Assembly (NCBI GenBank): GCA_020636405.1
Contig: JACJXW010000004.1
Coordinates: forward strand, 3,956,001 to 4,020,000
Source of the DNA: Lewinellaceae bacterium
Lineage (GTDB): Bacteria; Bacteroidota; Bacteroidia; Chitinophagales; Saprospiraceae
Direction of reading: 5' to 3'
DNA length: 64,000 nucleotides
The notes under the pieces were generated by a model. It did no database searches. It was not told where the DNA came from and saw only the letters and a list, made by a program, of their open reading frames with translations. The translations under genes were made by a program, and so were the position numbers. Below are positions 26,379-36,042 of the stretch, piece by piece; the first letter of the stretch is position 1; the number at the start of each line of letters is the position of its first letter.

Positions 26379-27380
26379 TTAATGATATTCAGGAGCCGGC
26401 ACTTCGCTAAACTGCGATTCTATCTCACGAAGAACGCCGAAAAGGGTTGCCGGCTCTTCTTCCATCACCAGTTTTTTTCGGAATTCCTTAATACCGGGAT
26501 ACCCCCTGAAATAATTGGTGTAATGGCGGCGCATTTCCAGAACGCCGAGTTTTTCGCCCTTCCACTCTAAGGAACGTTGCAGGTGCTTTGTGGCAGCATC
26601 CACCCGTTCCCGAATGGTGGGCGGCGGTAAGATTTCACCTGTTCCCAGATAGTGCTTTATCTCCCGGAATATCCAAGGGTAGCCGATGCTGGCCCGGCCG
26701 ATCATGATCCCGTCCACGTCAAAACGTTCCTTATATTCCTTCGCTTTCTGAGGGCTATCTATGTCTCCATTTCCAAAAACAGGAATGTGGATACGAGGGT
26801 TATTCTTGATCTTACCGATCAGGGTCCAATCTGCTTCCCCTTTATACATCTGCTTACGGGTGCGGCCGTGAATGGATAGAGCTTTAATGCCAACGTCCTG
26901 CAGCCGTTCGGCTACCTCCTCTATGTATTTGGTGTTCTCGTCCCACCCCAACCGGGTTTTCACGGTAACAGGTAGCTTGGTAGATTTTACCACCGCCTCA
27001 GTCAGCTCTACCATCCTGTCAATATCCTGAAGGATACCCGCCCCTGCCATTTTGCAAACTACTTTTTTGACAGGGCAACCGTAATTGATGTCCAGCACTT
27101 CGGGTTTGGCCTCCTCGACGATCTCGGCAGCACGCATCATGGAATCCAGCTCAGCCCCGAAGATCTGTATGCCTATTGGCCGCTCATAATCATAAATATC
27201 CAGTTTCTGTATACTCTTATCAGCATCGCGGATAAGGCCTTCTACAGAAATGAACTCCGTAAACATCATGTCGCACCCCTGCTCTTTACAAAGCGCCCGA
27301 AAGGGAGGGTCGCTTACGTCCTCCATAGGCGCAAGGAGCAACGGAAATTCACCAACTTCAACATCTCCAATCTTAACCAT
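26379..27380 (-). CDS. dusB: tRNA-dihydrouridine synthase (DusB-like)
   Basis: FMN enzyme that reduces uridine in the tRNA D-loop and elsewhere. It opens with the TIM-barrel start PLLLAPMEDVSDPPFR. The catalytic Cys102 sits in NYGCPVKKV, with KTRLGW and IHGRTRKQMYKGEADW further on, which are Dus signatures. The length of 333 residues fits the DusB class; the precise subclass is inferred. The start is ATG at 27380, and a promoter lies directly upstream. It is in tandem with cca. Confidence 0.92.
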   Translation of the reverse strand: MVKIGDVEVGEFPLLLAPMEDVSDPPFRALCKEQGCDMMFTEFISVEGLIRDADKSIQKLDIYDYERPIGIQIFGAELDSMMRAAEIVEEAKPEVLDINYGCPVKKVVCKMAGAGILQDIDRMVELTEAVVKSTKLPVTVKTRLGWDENTKYIEEVAERLQDVGIKALSIHGRTRKQMYKGEADWTLIGKIKNNPRIHIPVFGNGDIDSPQKAKEYKERFDVDGIMIGRASIGYPWIFREIKHYLGTGEILPPPTIRERVDAATKHLQRSLEWKGEKLGVLEMRRHYTNYFRGYPGIKEFRKKLVMEEEPATLFGVLREIESQFSEVPAPEYH

Positions 27381-27404
27381 CGTACAAGTATTTCTTTAAG
27401 GATG

Positions 27405-27434
27405 CAAAAATAAGGAAAAGCTATACACCACAAA
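27405..27434 (-). promoter_or_regulatory. Promoter for dusB-cca
   Basis: The minus strand reads TTTG (27431-27434), 18 bases, then TATTTTTG (27405-27412), matching the Bacteroidetes consensus at all scored positions. It lies 24 bases before the dusB ATG. Confidence 0.6.
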
Positions 27435-27583
27435 ACCCATAAGAAGGCAAACAGTTCCTCTGTGCATCATTTTACAGATTTATCGTAAAAAGAGTAGGTG
27501 CAGCTGGAAGAAAATTATAAATTTAGGACCGCCAGGCGGCAAAGATCGCCAAAACAAAACTGTTAATACCAACAAGAACATCC

Positions 27584-28996
27584 ATGATCACCGCAGTAAT
27601 TCTTTGTTTTATCCTTGGTTATGTCACTATAGTCTTTGAGCATCCATTACGCCTGGACAAAACCGTCCCGGCCCTTATTATGGCCGCATTATGCTGGGCT
27701 TTGCTGGCCATTGGCTTCAATTACGGCTGGATTTCGGTAATTGACACCCATGAAGAAGTATTCAGTTTGTTCGGAGCGGACGCCCATGCTCACGATGTCG
27801 CCGGACACGGAGACCCCCATGATGGCTTCAACAACACCCTGCTCCATCATCTCGGCAAAACCGCGGAGATCCTCATTTTCCTCATTGGCGCAATGACCAT
27901 CGTCGAGATCATTGACCTGCACCGGGGCTTCGAGGTGCTGAAAAGCTATGTACGCACTAAAAGCAAAAAAAGGCTGCTTTGGATAGTTGGTATTCTGGGC
28001 TTCATTCTCTCCGCCATTATCGACAACCTGACCGCCACCATTGTTTTGGTAACGTTATTAAGAAAACTGGTAACGGACAAGAATGAACGCCTGTGGTTCG
28101 CCGCTCTTATCGTTATCGCTGCCAATGCCGGCGGCGCCTGGTCACCCATCGGCGACGTAACTACAACTATGCTCTGGATCGGCAACAAGGTATCTGCCTC
28201 CGGGCTCATCGAGCACCTCGTCGTGCCTTCCATCGTATGTTTTGCCCTTCCTACTTTCATTGCCACCCTCCTGCCTCCTTTTAAAGGAGAGATTACGCTG
28301 GATGAAGAAGCCGGCGACCTAGAGGCACAGAAACTGCTGAGCAGTTCCGTGATGCTATTCCTCGGCTTGGGCGCCATTGTCTTCGTTCCCGTGTTCAAAA
28401 CGATAACCCACCTCCCACCCTACATTGGTATGATGCTCAGCCTGGGAGTCGTTTGGCTGGTTTCCGAATACATTCACCCGGAAGAAGATTTCTCCGAATC
28501 CCGGCGCCATATGTTCTCCGCCCACAAAGCACTTTCCCGGATCGAGATGTCCAGTATCCTGTTCTTCCTGGGTATTCTGATGGCTGTTGCCGCTTTGGAA
28601 AGCCTGGTCTTCGGCTCGGTCCTGCACGAAGGGCAGGAAATACAGGTAGGCACCCTGCGTTATGTGGCGGAATGGCTGGACAAGGTGATCCCCAATCAGG
28701 ATGTGGTTGTAATCCTGCTCGGCTTTGCCTCTGCCATTATTGACAACGTTCCGCTTGTTGCCGCCTCCATGGGGATGTACGACCTGCCTATTGATTCAAA
28801 AATGTGGCAGTTCATCGCTTACGCCGCCGGTACGGGAGGAAGTATGCTGATCATTGGATCCGCCGCCGGCGTAGCCGCTATGGGAATGGAACGGATCGAC
28901 TTCATCTGGTACCTTCGAAAGATATCCTGGCTGGCTCTGATCGGTTTCCTGGGAGGGGCAGTTGCCTTCCTCCTCCTTGTGCCATTGCTTCCTTGA
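27584..28996 (+). CDS. nhaD: Na+/H+ antiporter NhaD
   Basis: An inner-membrane exchanger of the ion transporter superfamily with 11 or so hydrophobic helices. Signature parts include FILSAIIDNLTATIV, AANAGGAWSPIGDVTTTMLW and the C-terminal GFASAIIDNVPLVAA and GGSMLIIGSAAGVAAMG, in which the paired Asp-Asn residues lie. It exports Na+ or Li+ in exchange for protons, consistent with a marine or saline habitat. A loop between the second and third helices (residues 54-86) is rich in His and Asp (HAHDVAGHGDPHDG), more than I expect for this family. It ends in a strong terminator. Confidence 0.93.
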   Translation: MITAVILCFILGYVTIVFEHPLRLDKTVPALIMAALCWALLAIGFNYGWISVIDTHEEVFSLFGADAHAHDVAGHGDPHDGFNNTLLHHLGKTAEILIFLIGAMTIVEIIDLHRGFEVLKSYVRTKSKKRLLWIVGILGFILSAIIDNLTATIVLVTLLRKLVTDKNERLWFAALIVIAANAGGAWSPIGDVTTTMLWIGNKVSASGLIEHLVVPSIVCFALPTFIATLLPPFKGEITLDEEAGDLEAQKLLSSSVMLFLGLGAIVFVPVFKTITHLPPYIGMMLSLGVVWLVSEYIHPEEDFSESRRHMFSAHKALSRIEMSSILFFLGILMAVAALESLVFGSVLHEGQEIQVGTLRYVAEWLDKVIPNQDVVVILLGFASAIIDNVPLVAASMGMYDLPIDSKMWQFIAYAAGTGGSMLIIGSAAGVAAMGMERIDFIWYLRKISWLALIGFLGGAVAFLLLVPLLP

Positions 28997-29015
28997 TTAA
29001 GAACGCAAAAGCGAG

Positions 29016-29066
29016 CAAACAACAAAAGCCACAGTGAATCCATTGTGGCTTTTGTTGTTTGTTTTT
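29016..29066 (+). terminator. Terminator after nhaD
   Basis: AACAACAAAAGCCACA pairs with TGTGGCTTTTGTTGTT in a long stem around a short loop, followed by GTTTTT. A textbook intrinsic terminator, 20 bases after the nhaD stop. Confidence 0.82.
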
Positions 29067-29076
29067 AATGTTCTCT

Positions 29077-29084
29077 TAAATTTG
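29077..29084 (+). promoter_or_regulatory. -7 box before the small lipoprotein gene
   Basis: TAAATTTG matches TAnnTTTG exactly, with a GTTG at 19 bases upstream as a weak -33 element. It partly overlaps the nhaD terminator, 65 bases before the ATG. Confidence 0.45.
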
Positions 29085-29148
29085 CGGCTGCAAACAACTA
29101 TAGCCCCAAACAATTGATTCTAAAGAGGTAAATCAACTCAAACGACAG

Positions 29149-29520
29149 ATGAAGTATATATTCAAGCCTTACTTTTTCCTTTTTCTCCTATTTACCGCCT
29201 GTTCCCCGGTGGATGAAAGCCTGATCAATGGAGAATGGGCAGGCATTGCTGTCATTGAAGAAGGCTCGCCGGTCAACGTAGACCCCACCGTGATAAAAAT
29301 GTCGTTTAAAGATAAAGGCTACACCTACGCCAGCACACTCAACTACAAAGAGGCAGGTACTTACCACATCGACTCCAAATTTTTGTACACTACTGATACG
29401 ATCAACCAGGCTTCAACAGAAAAAGCGGTGGAGATCGTCAAACTGACCGTTGATTCAATCGTCCTTAAGATGAATGAAGATGGCAGAGAACGCTTCCTGA
29501 TTATGGGGAAAGTACAATGA
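29149..29520 (+). CDS. Small lipocalin-like lipoprotein
   Basis: A 123-residue protein with an N-terminal lipobox (FTAC, Cys18) followed by a compact beta-rich domain: NGEWAGIAV, then strands of alternating Thr/Tyr/Ser residues, as in bacterial lipocalin-like proteins (DUF4923/Lipocalin_4-type). No enzyme motif is visible. It is read in the plus direction with its own -7 box and ends 27 bases before the convergent DUF4403 gene. It may be an envelope-associated binding protein; function is unknown. Confidence 0.7.
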   Translation: MKYIFKPYFFLFLLFTACSPVDESLINGEWAGIAVIEEGSPVNVDPTVIKMSFKDKGYTYASTLNYKEAGTYHIDSKFLYTTDTINQASTEKAVEIVKLTVDSIVLKMNEDGRERFLIMGKVQ

Positions 29521-29547
29521 ATCAAGGGTACCGCCTGGCAAAACTCA

Positions 29548-30909
29548 TCAGTTCAACCCTTTGACATTAATGTTTAAACGCCCACTAAGGGCCAGGTCAA
29601 CAATAATCGATTCAGGGGCAAGATAGGCATTTTGAATGGCCAGGCCCTCCAGTGCGCCCTGCAAGATGACATCTTCGGTGATTTGGTATTCCTTCAATTG
29701 TTCCTGAAACTGAGCCTGCATCTCCTGAAGGTTGTAGTCCAACAGGAAGTTCATGTTCTCCTCTATCTTGTTCTTCATGGTGCTCTTTAAAAGCCACCCC
29801 GCCGACTTGAGCAGAAAATTTCGGGTACTCAGCTCATAATCGAGGCTCTCAATCTCCAGTGTATTTTTTCTGGGGTTGTAAACTGGCTTTCCGACCAGAT
29901 AGATGTTTCCGTTGTAACTTCCACTTAGTACCGTATTTACGACAATCTTGTTGCCTTGCCCATAAAGTTCGATGTCCTCAACCGTAACGGACCGCTTTCC
30001 TTGTGAGAAGGTTTCTCCCAGCAGTTCCTGCTTGGCAATTCGCTCTGCTTCTTCATAGGAAATTTCAGTATTCAGATGAATGGTAAAACCATCCCCCGCT
30101 TCCGGACGAATCTGAAGACGGGGTAAAGGCCTGGGGTTGAGGTTTTCCGGAACGCGCCCTACTTTTACCCGGGGACGGCTTTCCACGAATATGGACCCAC
30201 GTATCCGGTCTCCCCTCATGTCCAGCGGCGTCATACCTATAGCCTGCGGATTAATGGAAAGCCAGGTATTATAGGTTTCTGATACCAACATAGGTTTGTA
30301 CATCTGCTCCCATGCCTCGCCGACCAGTTCCCTGAGGGCGAACTGGTCGGCCACCAGGGCGTCTATATTTTTAGCCAGGGTTTCCTTACTGTTTTCCAGC
30401 ACCAGGTCAGCGATGAAACCGATCGGGAGGTTTACAACGCCCATTTTCAGCCGGGGCTTTCGGATCCAGTCGTGCCGAACGATCCGGGTGGCGGTGGTGA
30501 TATTCCAGTCTTCACTTATAGCAAATGCGGTTTTAAAGTCGATGGAAAGTTCACCCTCTGCTTCCACCTTGCTGATCCCCAGGTCGTATTGTATCCACAG
30601 CGTTAAGGGTACCCGGTACTTGATGAGCTGGCTATCGATGCCCAGGCGTATATCATGGCTTTTCTCTGCGCGTATCCTCATATTGTCTCCATCGCGGAGG
30701 TCATTGTCTTCGTAGACCACTCCTTTCACCTGCTGGTTCAGGGACCGCTCCAACCCCCGGAGGCTGATATCGACCGGGATATTGATCAGTGACAGCCGCT
30801 CTTCGAACAAATTTTCATATTGTTCCGCCGGGCGGATCGGCTCTTTGGACTTGCAGCCCATCAGGAGCAAAACTGACAATAGCGTGTAGAATAGTATTTT
30901 TGCATTCAT
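29548..30909 (-). CDS. DUF4403-family lipoprotein
   Basis: The leader MNAKILFYTLLSVLLLMGC has a lipobox Cys19. Two long beta-rich halves follow, with the DUF4403 pattern (INIPVDISLRGLERSLNQQV near the start, TRIVRHDWIRKPRLKMG in the middle, LNTEISYEEAERIAKQELLGETF further on). DUF4403 proteins are Bacteroidota envelope proteins with a predicted BPI/TULIP-like tubular lipid-binding fold. Length 453 is typical. No direct function is established. It is convergent with the small lipoprotein gene and divergent from the PDZ gene. Confidence 0.8.
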   Translation of the reverse strand: MNAKILFYTLLSVLLLMGCKSKEPIRPAEQYENLFEERLSLINIPVDISLRGLERSLNQQVKGVVYEDNDLRDGDNMRIRAEKSHDIRLGIDSQLIKYRVPLTLWIQYDLGISKVEAEGELSIDFKTAFAISEDWNITTATRIVRHDWIRKPRLKMGVVNLPIGFIADLVLENSKETLAKNIDALVADQFALRELVGEAWEQMYKPMLVSETYNTWLSINPQAIGMTPLDMRGDRIRGSIFVESRPRVKVGRVPENLNPRPLPRLQIRPEAGDGFTIHLNTEISYEEAERIAKQELLGETFSQGKRSVTVEDIELYGQGNKIVVNTVLSGSYNGNIYLVGKPVYNPRKNTLEIESLDYELSTRNFLLKSAGWLLKSTMKNKIEENMNFLLDYNLQEMQAQFQEQLKEYQITEDVILQGALEGLAIQNAYLAPESIIVDLALSGRLNINVKGLN

Positions 30910-31145
30910 CTATAGTGAAATTGGTGCACAACAATTCACGAAGGTAGGCAGCAGGCTGTTCTCCATAAAGAAGAATCAGCGTTTTTTTACCCATGGCGCA
31001 AAACGTTCCCAGCATTTTTTTAAAGCAACCCTTTGGGCACTGAAGTTGTCTTTGCTCTTGAAGTTGCCTTTGATTCAAGTCCTTATTCAACAAGAAGTGT
31101 TACCGATGGTATAGGAACAGCCCTTCCATCAGAAAAGAAAAAACG

Positions 31146-32276
31146 ATGAAATATTTTTTGGCCTTCCTGGCCGGACTGCTTTGGATAAGCACATTACCAG
31201 CCCAGGACACAACACAAAAATCCGCTTTCCTTGGCGTTTATTCCGAACAATTGTCTGAAGAAAAAGCCCTCAAATTGGGTTTTGACAACCTTTACGGAAG
31301 CTATGTCAGCAAGGTAGTAGAGAACAGCGCAGCGGACCGGGCAAAAGTACAGCCCCTTGACTATATCTACGGCATCGATGAGTACCGCACCGGCAAAGAA
31401 CAGAGCCTCATACAGATCATCCGAAAATATAAACCCAACCAGGAAGCTACGCTTCACCTTTACCGCAAGGGTGAAAAGCGCACACTAAGGGTCACATTCG
31501 GCCCCCGGGTAGAGGGGAAAGCCCGTGTTCCGGATAAGTGCGAGGACCCCTTCCTGGGCATCACCGCCGCCGGAAAAAGAGACGATGCCCCCGATGGAGT
31601 CACCGTGAATATCATCGATAACTCGACGGCCAGGTCCATCGGTATGCAGGACGGCGACCACATCGTGGCCATCAACGGCAACCGAATGCTGGATTGGCAG
31701 GATATCAGCACGGCAATCAACGCGCTGAAAGTGGGGGATAAAATCACCGTTGGGTTTATCAGGAATGGCAAGCGGCAGGAAAAAAGCGGGCTGATCAAGT
31801 CTTACTGCGAAACCAAGCCCGGAACCGCCACAACCATGGATATTAAAATTGCCCCTCAACCCGGAGAATGGTTTGACCGCTACTTTAAAAAGGGCGATGG
31901 GCAAACCATTATTATTGGAGGAATAAAGAAAACGGAGATCGCCGTCGCAAGCCTGAGCCCCGACGAAGCGGCAAAACTGAACCGGGAAAAAGGAACTGAG
32001 CTTAAAGCCGCCAATAACCTGCAGGCCGCGGAATTTTCCATCGAACAAAGCGGCGATACCTTCGAAATGGAATTCACGCTTACCACCAGCGGAAAGACAA
32101 GTGTACGCATCTACAACGAAGCAGGACGGTTGATCTACCTCTATGACCTCGGCAATTTTTCCGGAGATTTCAGGGACGAGGTCAATTTGTCGCAACCCGG
32201 TACCGGAAACTTCTATCTGGAGATACAGCAAGGCAATAAATCGGCAACAAAAAAGATCACCTTGTCTTCCAAATAA
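31146..32276 (+). CDS. Secreted PDZ-domain protein with T9SS-like C-terminus
   Basis: After a signal peptide (MKYFLAFLAGLLWISTLPAQ) come two PDZ domains, roughly residues 28-110 (LGVYSEQL ... GSYVSKVVENSAADRAKV) and 130-215 (LGITAAGKRDDAPDGVTVNIID ... GDKITVGFIRNGK). No Ser protease triad is present, so it is a PDZ-only adaptor. The last 70 residues (RIYNEAGRLIYLYDLGNFSG to KKITLSSK) resemble a type A T9SS sorting domain with the Gly-rich and Leu-Thr tail. It sits 57 bases before the large BNR protein, so the two may be cotranscribed. Confidence 0.72.
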   Translation: MKYFLAFLAGLLWISTLPAQDTTQKSAFLGVYSEQLSEEKALKLGFDNLYGSYVSKVVENSAADRAKVQPLDYIYGIDEYRTGKEQSLIQIIRKYKPNQEATLHLYRKGEKRTLRVTFGPRVEGKARVPDKCEDPFLGITAAGKRDDAPDGVTVNIIDNSTARSIGMQDGDHIVAINGNRMLDWQDISTAINALKVGDKITVGFIRNGKRQEKSGLIKSYCETKPGTATTMDIKIAPQPGEWFDRYFKKGDGQTIIIGGIKKTEIAVASLSPDEAAKLNREKGTELKAANNLQAAEFSIEQSGDTFEMEFTLTTSGKTSVRIYNEAGRLIYLYDLGNFSGDFRDEVNLSQPGTGNFYLEIQQGNKSATKKITLSSK

Positions 32277-32333
32277 GCCTTTAAATATTTTAACTTTCCA
32301 GAGTCAAGATTCCCTGAAGAAAAAGAATACTCA

Positions 32334-35300
32334 ATGAAAAGGAATAAGACTCTGCTATTCTTGTTACTCGCAGGAATGTTTTTTTATGCACAGCCGGCAG
32401 TAGCCCAACGCAAGGCAAAGGAAACCTCTCCGGAAAAGATCCAGTACAACCAACGCCTGTACAATGCCGTCCAATGGCGCAACATTGGCCCTTACCGGGG
32501 CGGGCGTTCCTGTGCGGTCACCGGTGTGCCCGGTAAGCCGAACCTCTTTTACTTTGGTTCCACTGGCGGCGGCGTCTGGCGGACAAAAGATGGCGGACAA
32601 AGTTGGGAGAACATTTCCGACGGGTACTTCGGTGGGTCCATCGGTGCAGTAGCCGTAAGTGATTACGACCCCAATGTGATCTACGCCGGCGGCGGCGAAA
32701 AGACTGTCCGGGGCAATGTTTCATTCGGTTACGGGATCTGGAAAAGCCTGGACGCCGGAAAAACCTGGGAACAGGTAGGGCTCCGGCAATCCCGCCACAT
32801 TTCCCGCATCCGGATACATCCTAAAGATCCCAACCTGGCCTATGCCGCCGTAATGGGCGACCTCTATCAGTCCAGCGAGGAGCGGGGCGTATACCGAACG
32901 CGGGATGGCGGAAAAAACTGGGAACGCATACTTTTTGCCAATGCCGATGCCGGCGCTGTTGACCTCCTTCTAGACCCCAACAACGCCAGGATCATCTATG
33001 CGTCGACCTGGAGCGTTCGCCGCACGCCTTACAGCCTGGAGAGCGGCGGCGACGGCTCCACGCTTTGGCGAAGCACCGATGGAGGAGACACCTGGACGGA
33101 CCTGTCCGAAAAGCAGGGATTCCCCAAAGGATTGAAGGGCATTATTGGAGTGGCGGTATCTCCCGTGAATTCCAACCGGGTATGGGCCATTATCGAAGCA
33201 AAAGACGGCGGTGTTTACCGGTCAGATGATGGAGGCGACACCTGGACAAAGGCCAATAGCAGCCGGGCCCTGCGACAACGCGCCTGGTATTACAGCCGGA
33301 TCTATGCCGACACCCAGGATGAAGAAGTTGTGTATGTCGTGAACGTCCAGTACCACAAGTCCACCGACGGAGGAAAGACCTTCAAACCCTATTCCGCACC
33401 CCACGGCGACCATCACGACCTTTGGATCGCCCCTGAGGACAACCAGCGAATGATCATCGGTGATGACGGAGGCGCACAGGTTTCTTTTGACGGCGGGGAA
33501 AACTGGAGCACTTACCACAATCAACCCACTGCTCAGTTCTACCGCCTTACCACCGATAATCATTTCCCTTATCGCATCTATGCAGCTCAGCAGGATAATT
33601 CAACAGTCCGGATCTTGCACCGCACAGAATCGAACACGATCTCCGAACGCCACTGGGAATCCACTGCCGGGGGCGAAAGCGCACATATTGCAGTCGACCC
33701 CAATGATGACGACATCGTTTACGGAGGTAGTTATGGTGGTTTCCTGACCCGGGTAAACCACCGAACAGGCGAAAGCCAGGGCATTAATGTATGGCCCGAC
33801 AACCCCATGGGGCACGGCGCCGAAGGCATGCAATACCGCTTCCAGTGGAACTTCCCCATATTCTTTTCTCCTCACCACCCGGATAAGCTGTACGCTGCCT
33901 CCAACCATCTGCATGTGAGTAATAATGGAGGGCAAAGCTGGGAACTGATCAGTCCGGACCTGACCCGCAACGACTCCACCAAACTTGGCCCCTCCGGCGG
34001 GCCCATTACCAAGGATAATACCGGTGTAGAATACTACTGCACCATCTTCGCTGCAACAGAATCGCCTTACGAAGAAGGCCTGCTCTGGGCAGGTTCTGAT
34101 GACGGGCTCGTGCACCTTTCCCGTGATGGAGGCAAAAACTGGAAAAACATCACCCCTCCGAATATGCCGGAATGGATGATGATCAACAGTATCGAAGTGG
34201 ACCCCTTCATAAAAGGAGGTGCATATATAGCCGGCACTCGTTACAAACTCGGCGATTACCGCCCTTATCTTTACAAAACCAAAGACTACGGCCAAACCTG
34301 GCAACTTATTGTCGAAGGCATCAAAGAAGAACACTTTACCCGGGTTGTTCGCGCCGACCCCAAAAGGGCCGGGCTGCTTTACGCCGGTACGGAAACGGGA
34401 ATGTATATTTCATTCGATGACGGCGCCAGTTGGGCTGAATTCCAACTCAACCTGCCAACCGTCCCGATAACAGACCTGGCCATCAAACAAAACAACCTCA
34501 TTGCGGCAACTCAGGGGCGAGGATTGTGGATCATCGATGACCTTACGCCTCTGCACCAACTCAACGGACAGATTACCAGCAGCGGCCTGTTCCTTTATAA
34601 ACCCGCAGATGCCTACCGCATGGATGGCAGCCAGGCAACCAAAGCCAAAAATGCCGGAATGAACCATCCCGGAGGAGTATTGACTTATTTCTACATCAAT
34701 AAAATGCCGGAAGATACTTCGGCCGTTATCAGCTTGTCTTTCCTCGAAAAAGAAGGCAAAGTGATCCGGAAACTTTCCAATAAGGCTAAAGAAAAGGCTG
34801 ATAAGCTGGATGTAAAAGAAGGCGCTAACCTCTTTATATGGGACATGCGCTACCCCAAGGCCAAAGACTTTGAAGGCATGGTGCTCTGGTGGGCCGGACT
34901 GAACGGGCCAAAAGCGCCTCCAGGTGAATACCGGGCCGTGCTTTCTATTGGTGATAAAGAAATGGAACGCTCCTTTACGATCTTGAAAGACCCCAGGTCT
35001 TCCAGTACAGAAGAGGACCTTCGGGAACAATTTGCCTTTATGCAGGAAGTCAATGCCAAGGTCTCCGAGGCACACCAGGCAATTCTCGACATCCGGGAAG
35101 TGCGCAAACAACTTCGCCACTTCACCAGCCGGTGGAAAGAGGCGGACGGTAAAAAAGAACTGGTGGCAAAGGCTGAAGCGATAGACAGCGTAATGTCCAA
35201 TGTAGAGCAGGTACTGTATCAGACTAAAAACGAGAGCAGTCAGGATCCGCTTAATTATCCAATAAAACTGACCAACAAGCTGGCCCACCTAAATGCTTTG

Positions 35301-35489
35301 ACTGGTATCGGTGATTTCCGCCCTACCGAGCAGGCATACCAGGCCAAACAGCGCCTGACTGAGCTGATCGATGAACAACTAGCCATTTTCTATGAGTTGA
35401 AAGAGAAGGATATTCCTGCCTTTAACGCCATGGTTAAGGCCTCAGAGGTAGATGTGATCATCTTAAAGGCAGATGGAGAAAGCCAGTAA
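32334..35489 (+). CDS. Large BNR/sortilin (VPS10)-like secreted protein
   Basis: The signal peptide is MKRNKTLLFLLLAGMFFYAQPAVAQ. Many short BNR Asp-box repeats (SxDGGxTW, for example STDGGDTWTD, RSDDGGDTWTK and SRDGGKNWKN) lie across residues 70-710, indicating one or two beta-propellers as in VPS10/sortilin and xyloglucanase-type folds. The C-terminal third is a separate beta-sandwich and a Lys/Glu-rich helical region ending DVIILKADGESQ. In NCBI terms it belongs to the VPS10 domain-containing protein or BNR-repeat glycosyl hydrolase group; catalytic residues cannot be assigned. Secreted or surface exposed; substrate unknown. Confidence 0.78.
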   Translation: MKRNKTLLFLLLAGMFFYAQPAVAQRKAKETSPEKIQYNQRLYNAVQWRNIGPYRGGRSCAVTGVPGKPNLFYFGSTGGGVWRTKDGGQSWENISDGYFGGSIGAVAVSDYDPNVIYAGGGEKTVRGNVSFGYGIWKSLDAGKTWEQVGLRQSRHISRIRIHPKDPNLAYAAVMGDLYQSSEERGVYRTRDGGKNWERILFANADAGAVDLLLDPNNARIIYASTWSVRRTPYSLESGGDGSTLWRSTDGGDTWTDLSEKQGFPKGLKGIIGVAVSPVNSNRVWAIIEAKDGGVYRSDDGGDTWTKANSSRALRQRAWYYSRIYADTQDEEVVYVVNVQYHKSTDGGKTFKPYSAPHGDHHDLWIAPEDNQRMIIGDDGGAQVSFDGGENWSTYHNQPTAQFYRLTTDNHFPYRIYAAQQDNSTVRILHRTESNTISERHWESTAGGESAHIAVDPNDDDIVYGGSYGGFLTRVNHRTGESQGINVWPDNPMGHGAEGMQYRFQWNFPIFFSPHHPDKLYAASNHLHVSNNGGQSWELISPDLTRNDSTKLGPSGGPITKDNTGVEYYCTIFAATESPYEEGLLWAGSDDGLVHLSRDGGKNWKNITPPNMPEWMMINSIEVDPFIKGGAYIAGTRYKLGDYRPYLYKTKDYGQTWQLIVEGIKEEHFTRVVRADPKRAGLLYAGTETGMYISFDDGASWAEFQLNLPTVPITDLAIKQNNLIAATQGRGLWIIDDLTPLHQLNGQITSSGLFLYKPADAYRMDGSQATKAKNAGMNHPGGVLTYFYINKMPEDTSAVISLSFLEKEGKVIRKLSNKAKEKADKLDVKEGANLFIWDMRYPKAKDFEGMVLWWAGLNGPKAPPGEYRAVLSIGDKEMERSFTILKDPRSSSTEEDLREQFAFMQEVNAKVSEAHQAILDIREVRKQLRHFTSRWKEADGKKELVAKAEAIDSVMSNVEQVLYQTKNESSQDPLNYPIKLTNKLAHLNALTGIGDFRPTEQAYQAKQRLTELIDEQLAIFYELKEKDIPAFNAMVKASEVDVIILKADGESQ

Positions 35490-35580
35490 GGACGATTCCC
35501 GGTTTCCCAACAGGATTGATTCATACGAATCTCTGTAGCGTCCGATTTCCGGTTATTTTAGAGGCTTGCTGGCCCTGCAG

Positions 35581-35646
35581 GCAGCGGATACCATACACCC
35601 CTTAACCTCTGCATAGAGGCACATCCATGGTATCCGCTGCTCTTTT
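35581..35646 (+). terminator. Cruciform-capable terminator after the BNR gene
   Basis: A perfect 14-base inverted repeat, GCAGCGGATACCAT (35581-35594) with ATGGTATCCGCTGC (35627-35640), encloses a small CCTCT-GCAT-AGAGG hairpin. TCTTTT follows at 35641-35646. It is about 90 bases past the stop codon. Confidence 0.65.
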
Positions 35647-35649
35647 AGA

Positions 35650-36042
35650 GCTTGCATAATTTTTGACCCCAATTCGGGCCAAAATGCAGTATCTGCAACA
35701 TCTTTTTTTCACTTCCCTGCTCTATTATTCTGTTAATCTGCCATTCTTCAAAAAATCCTGAAAAAATTCCTGTCTGATAACGGAACTTCTTCCTACTGGC
35801 CTCCGTAATAATAAGTGTACAAGAGTTCTACAGCTTTCCCTAAAATGGAGAATTCCCATTCTTCCCCTTGGTAAAGAGAAAATTGAGGCGAGGCCTTTCC
35901 AAACAAATACACACAGATCATCAAACCAGAAAGCACCCGTTTGTAGTTAAATTATTTTTTTTTGAAGACGGCTCTGTATCAAAACCAATCCTTCGACGTC
36001 TAAACGACAGCAGCTAAAAATATAAGGGGCTGGAGGCACTAT
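35650..36042 (+). other. Gene-free stretch, no feature recognised
   Basis: The AT-rich sequence between the terminator and the PBP1A leader holds no ORF with family resemblance, no tRNA and no convincing promoter. A TTTG at 35940 and T-run at 35956-35963 were considered but the spacing is wrong. Confidence 0.5.

Noticed and set aside
30815..31093. Minus-strand ORF in the DUF4403/PDZ gap
   Set aside because: Overlaps the start of the DUF4403 gene in another frame and has no recognisable content.
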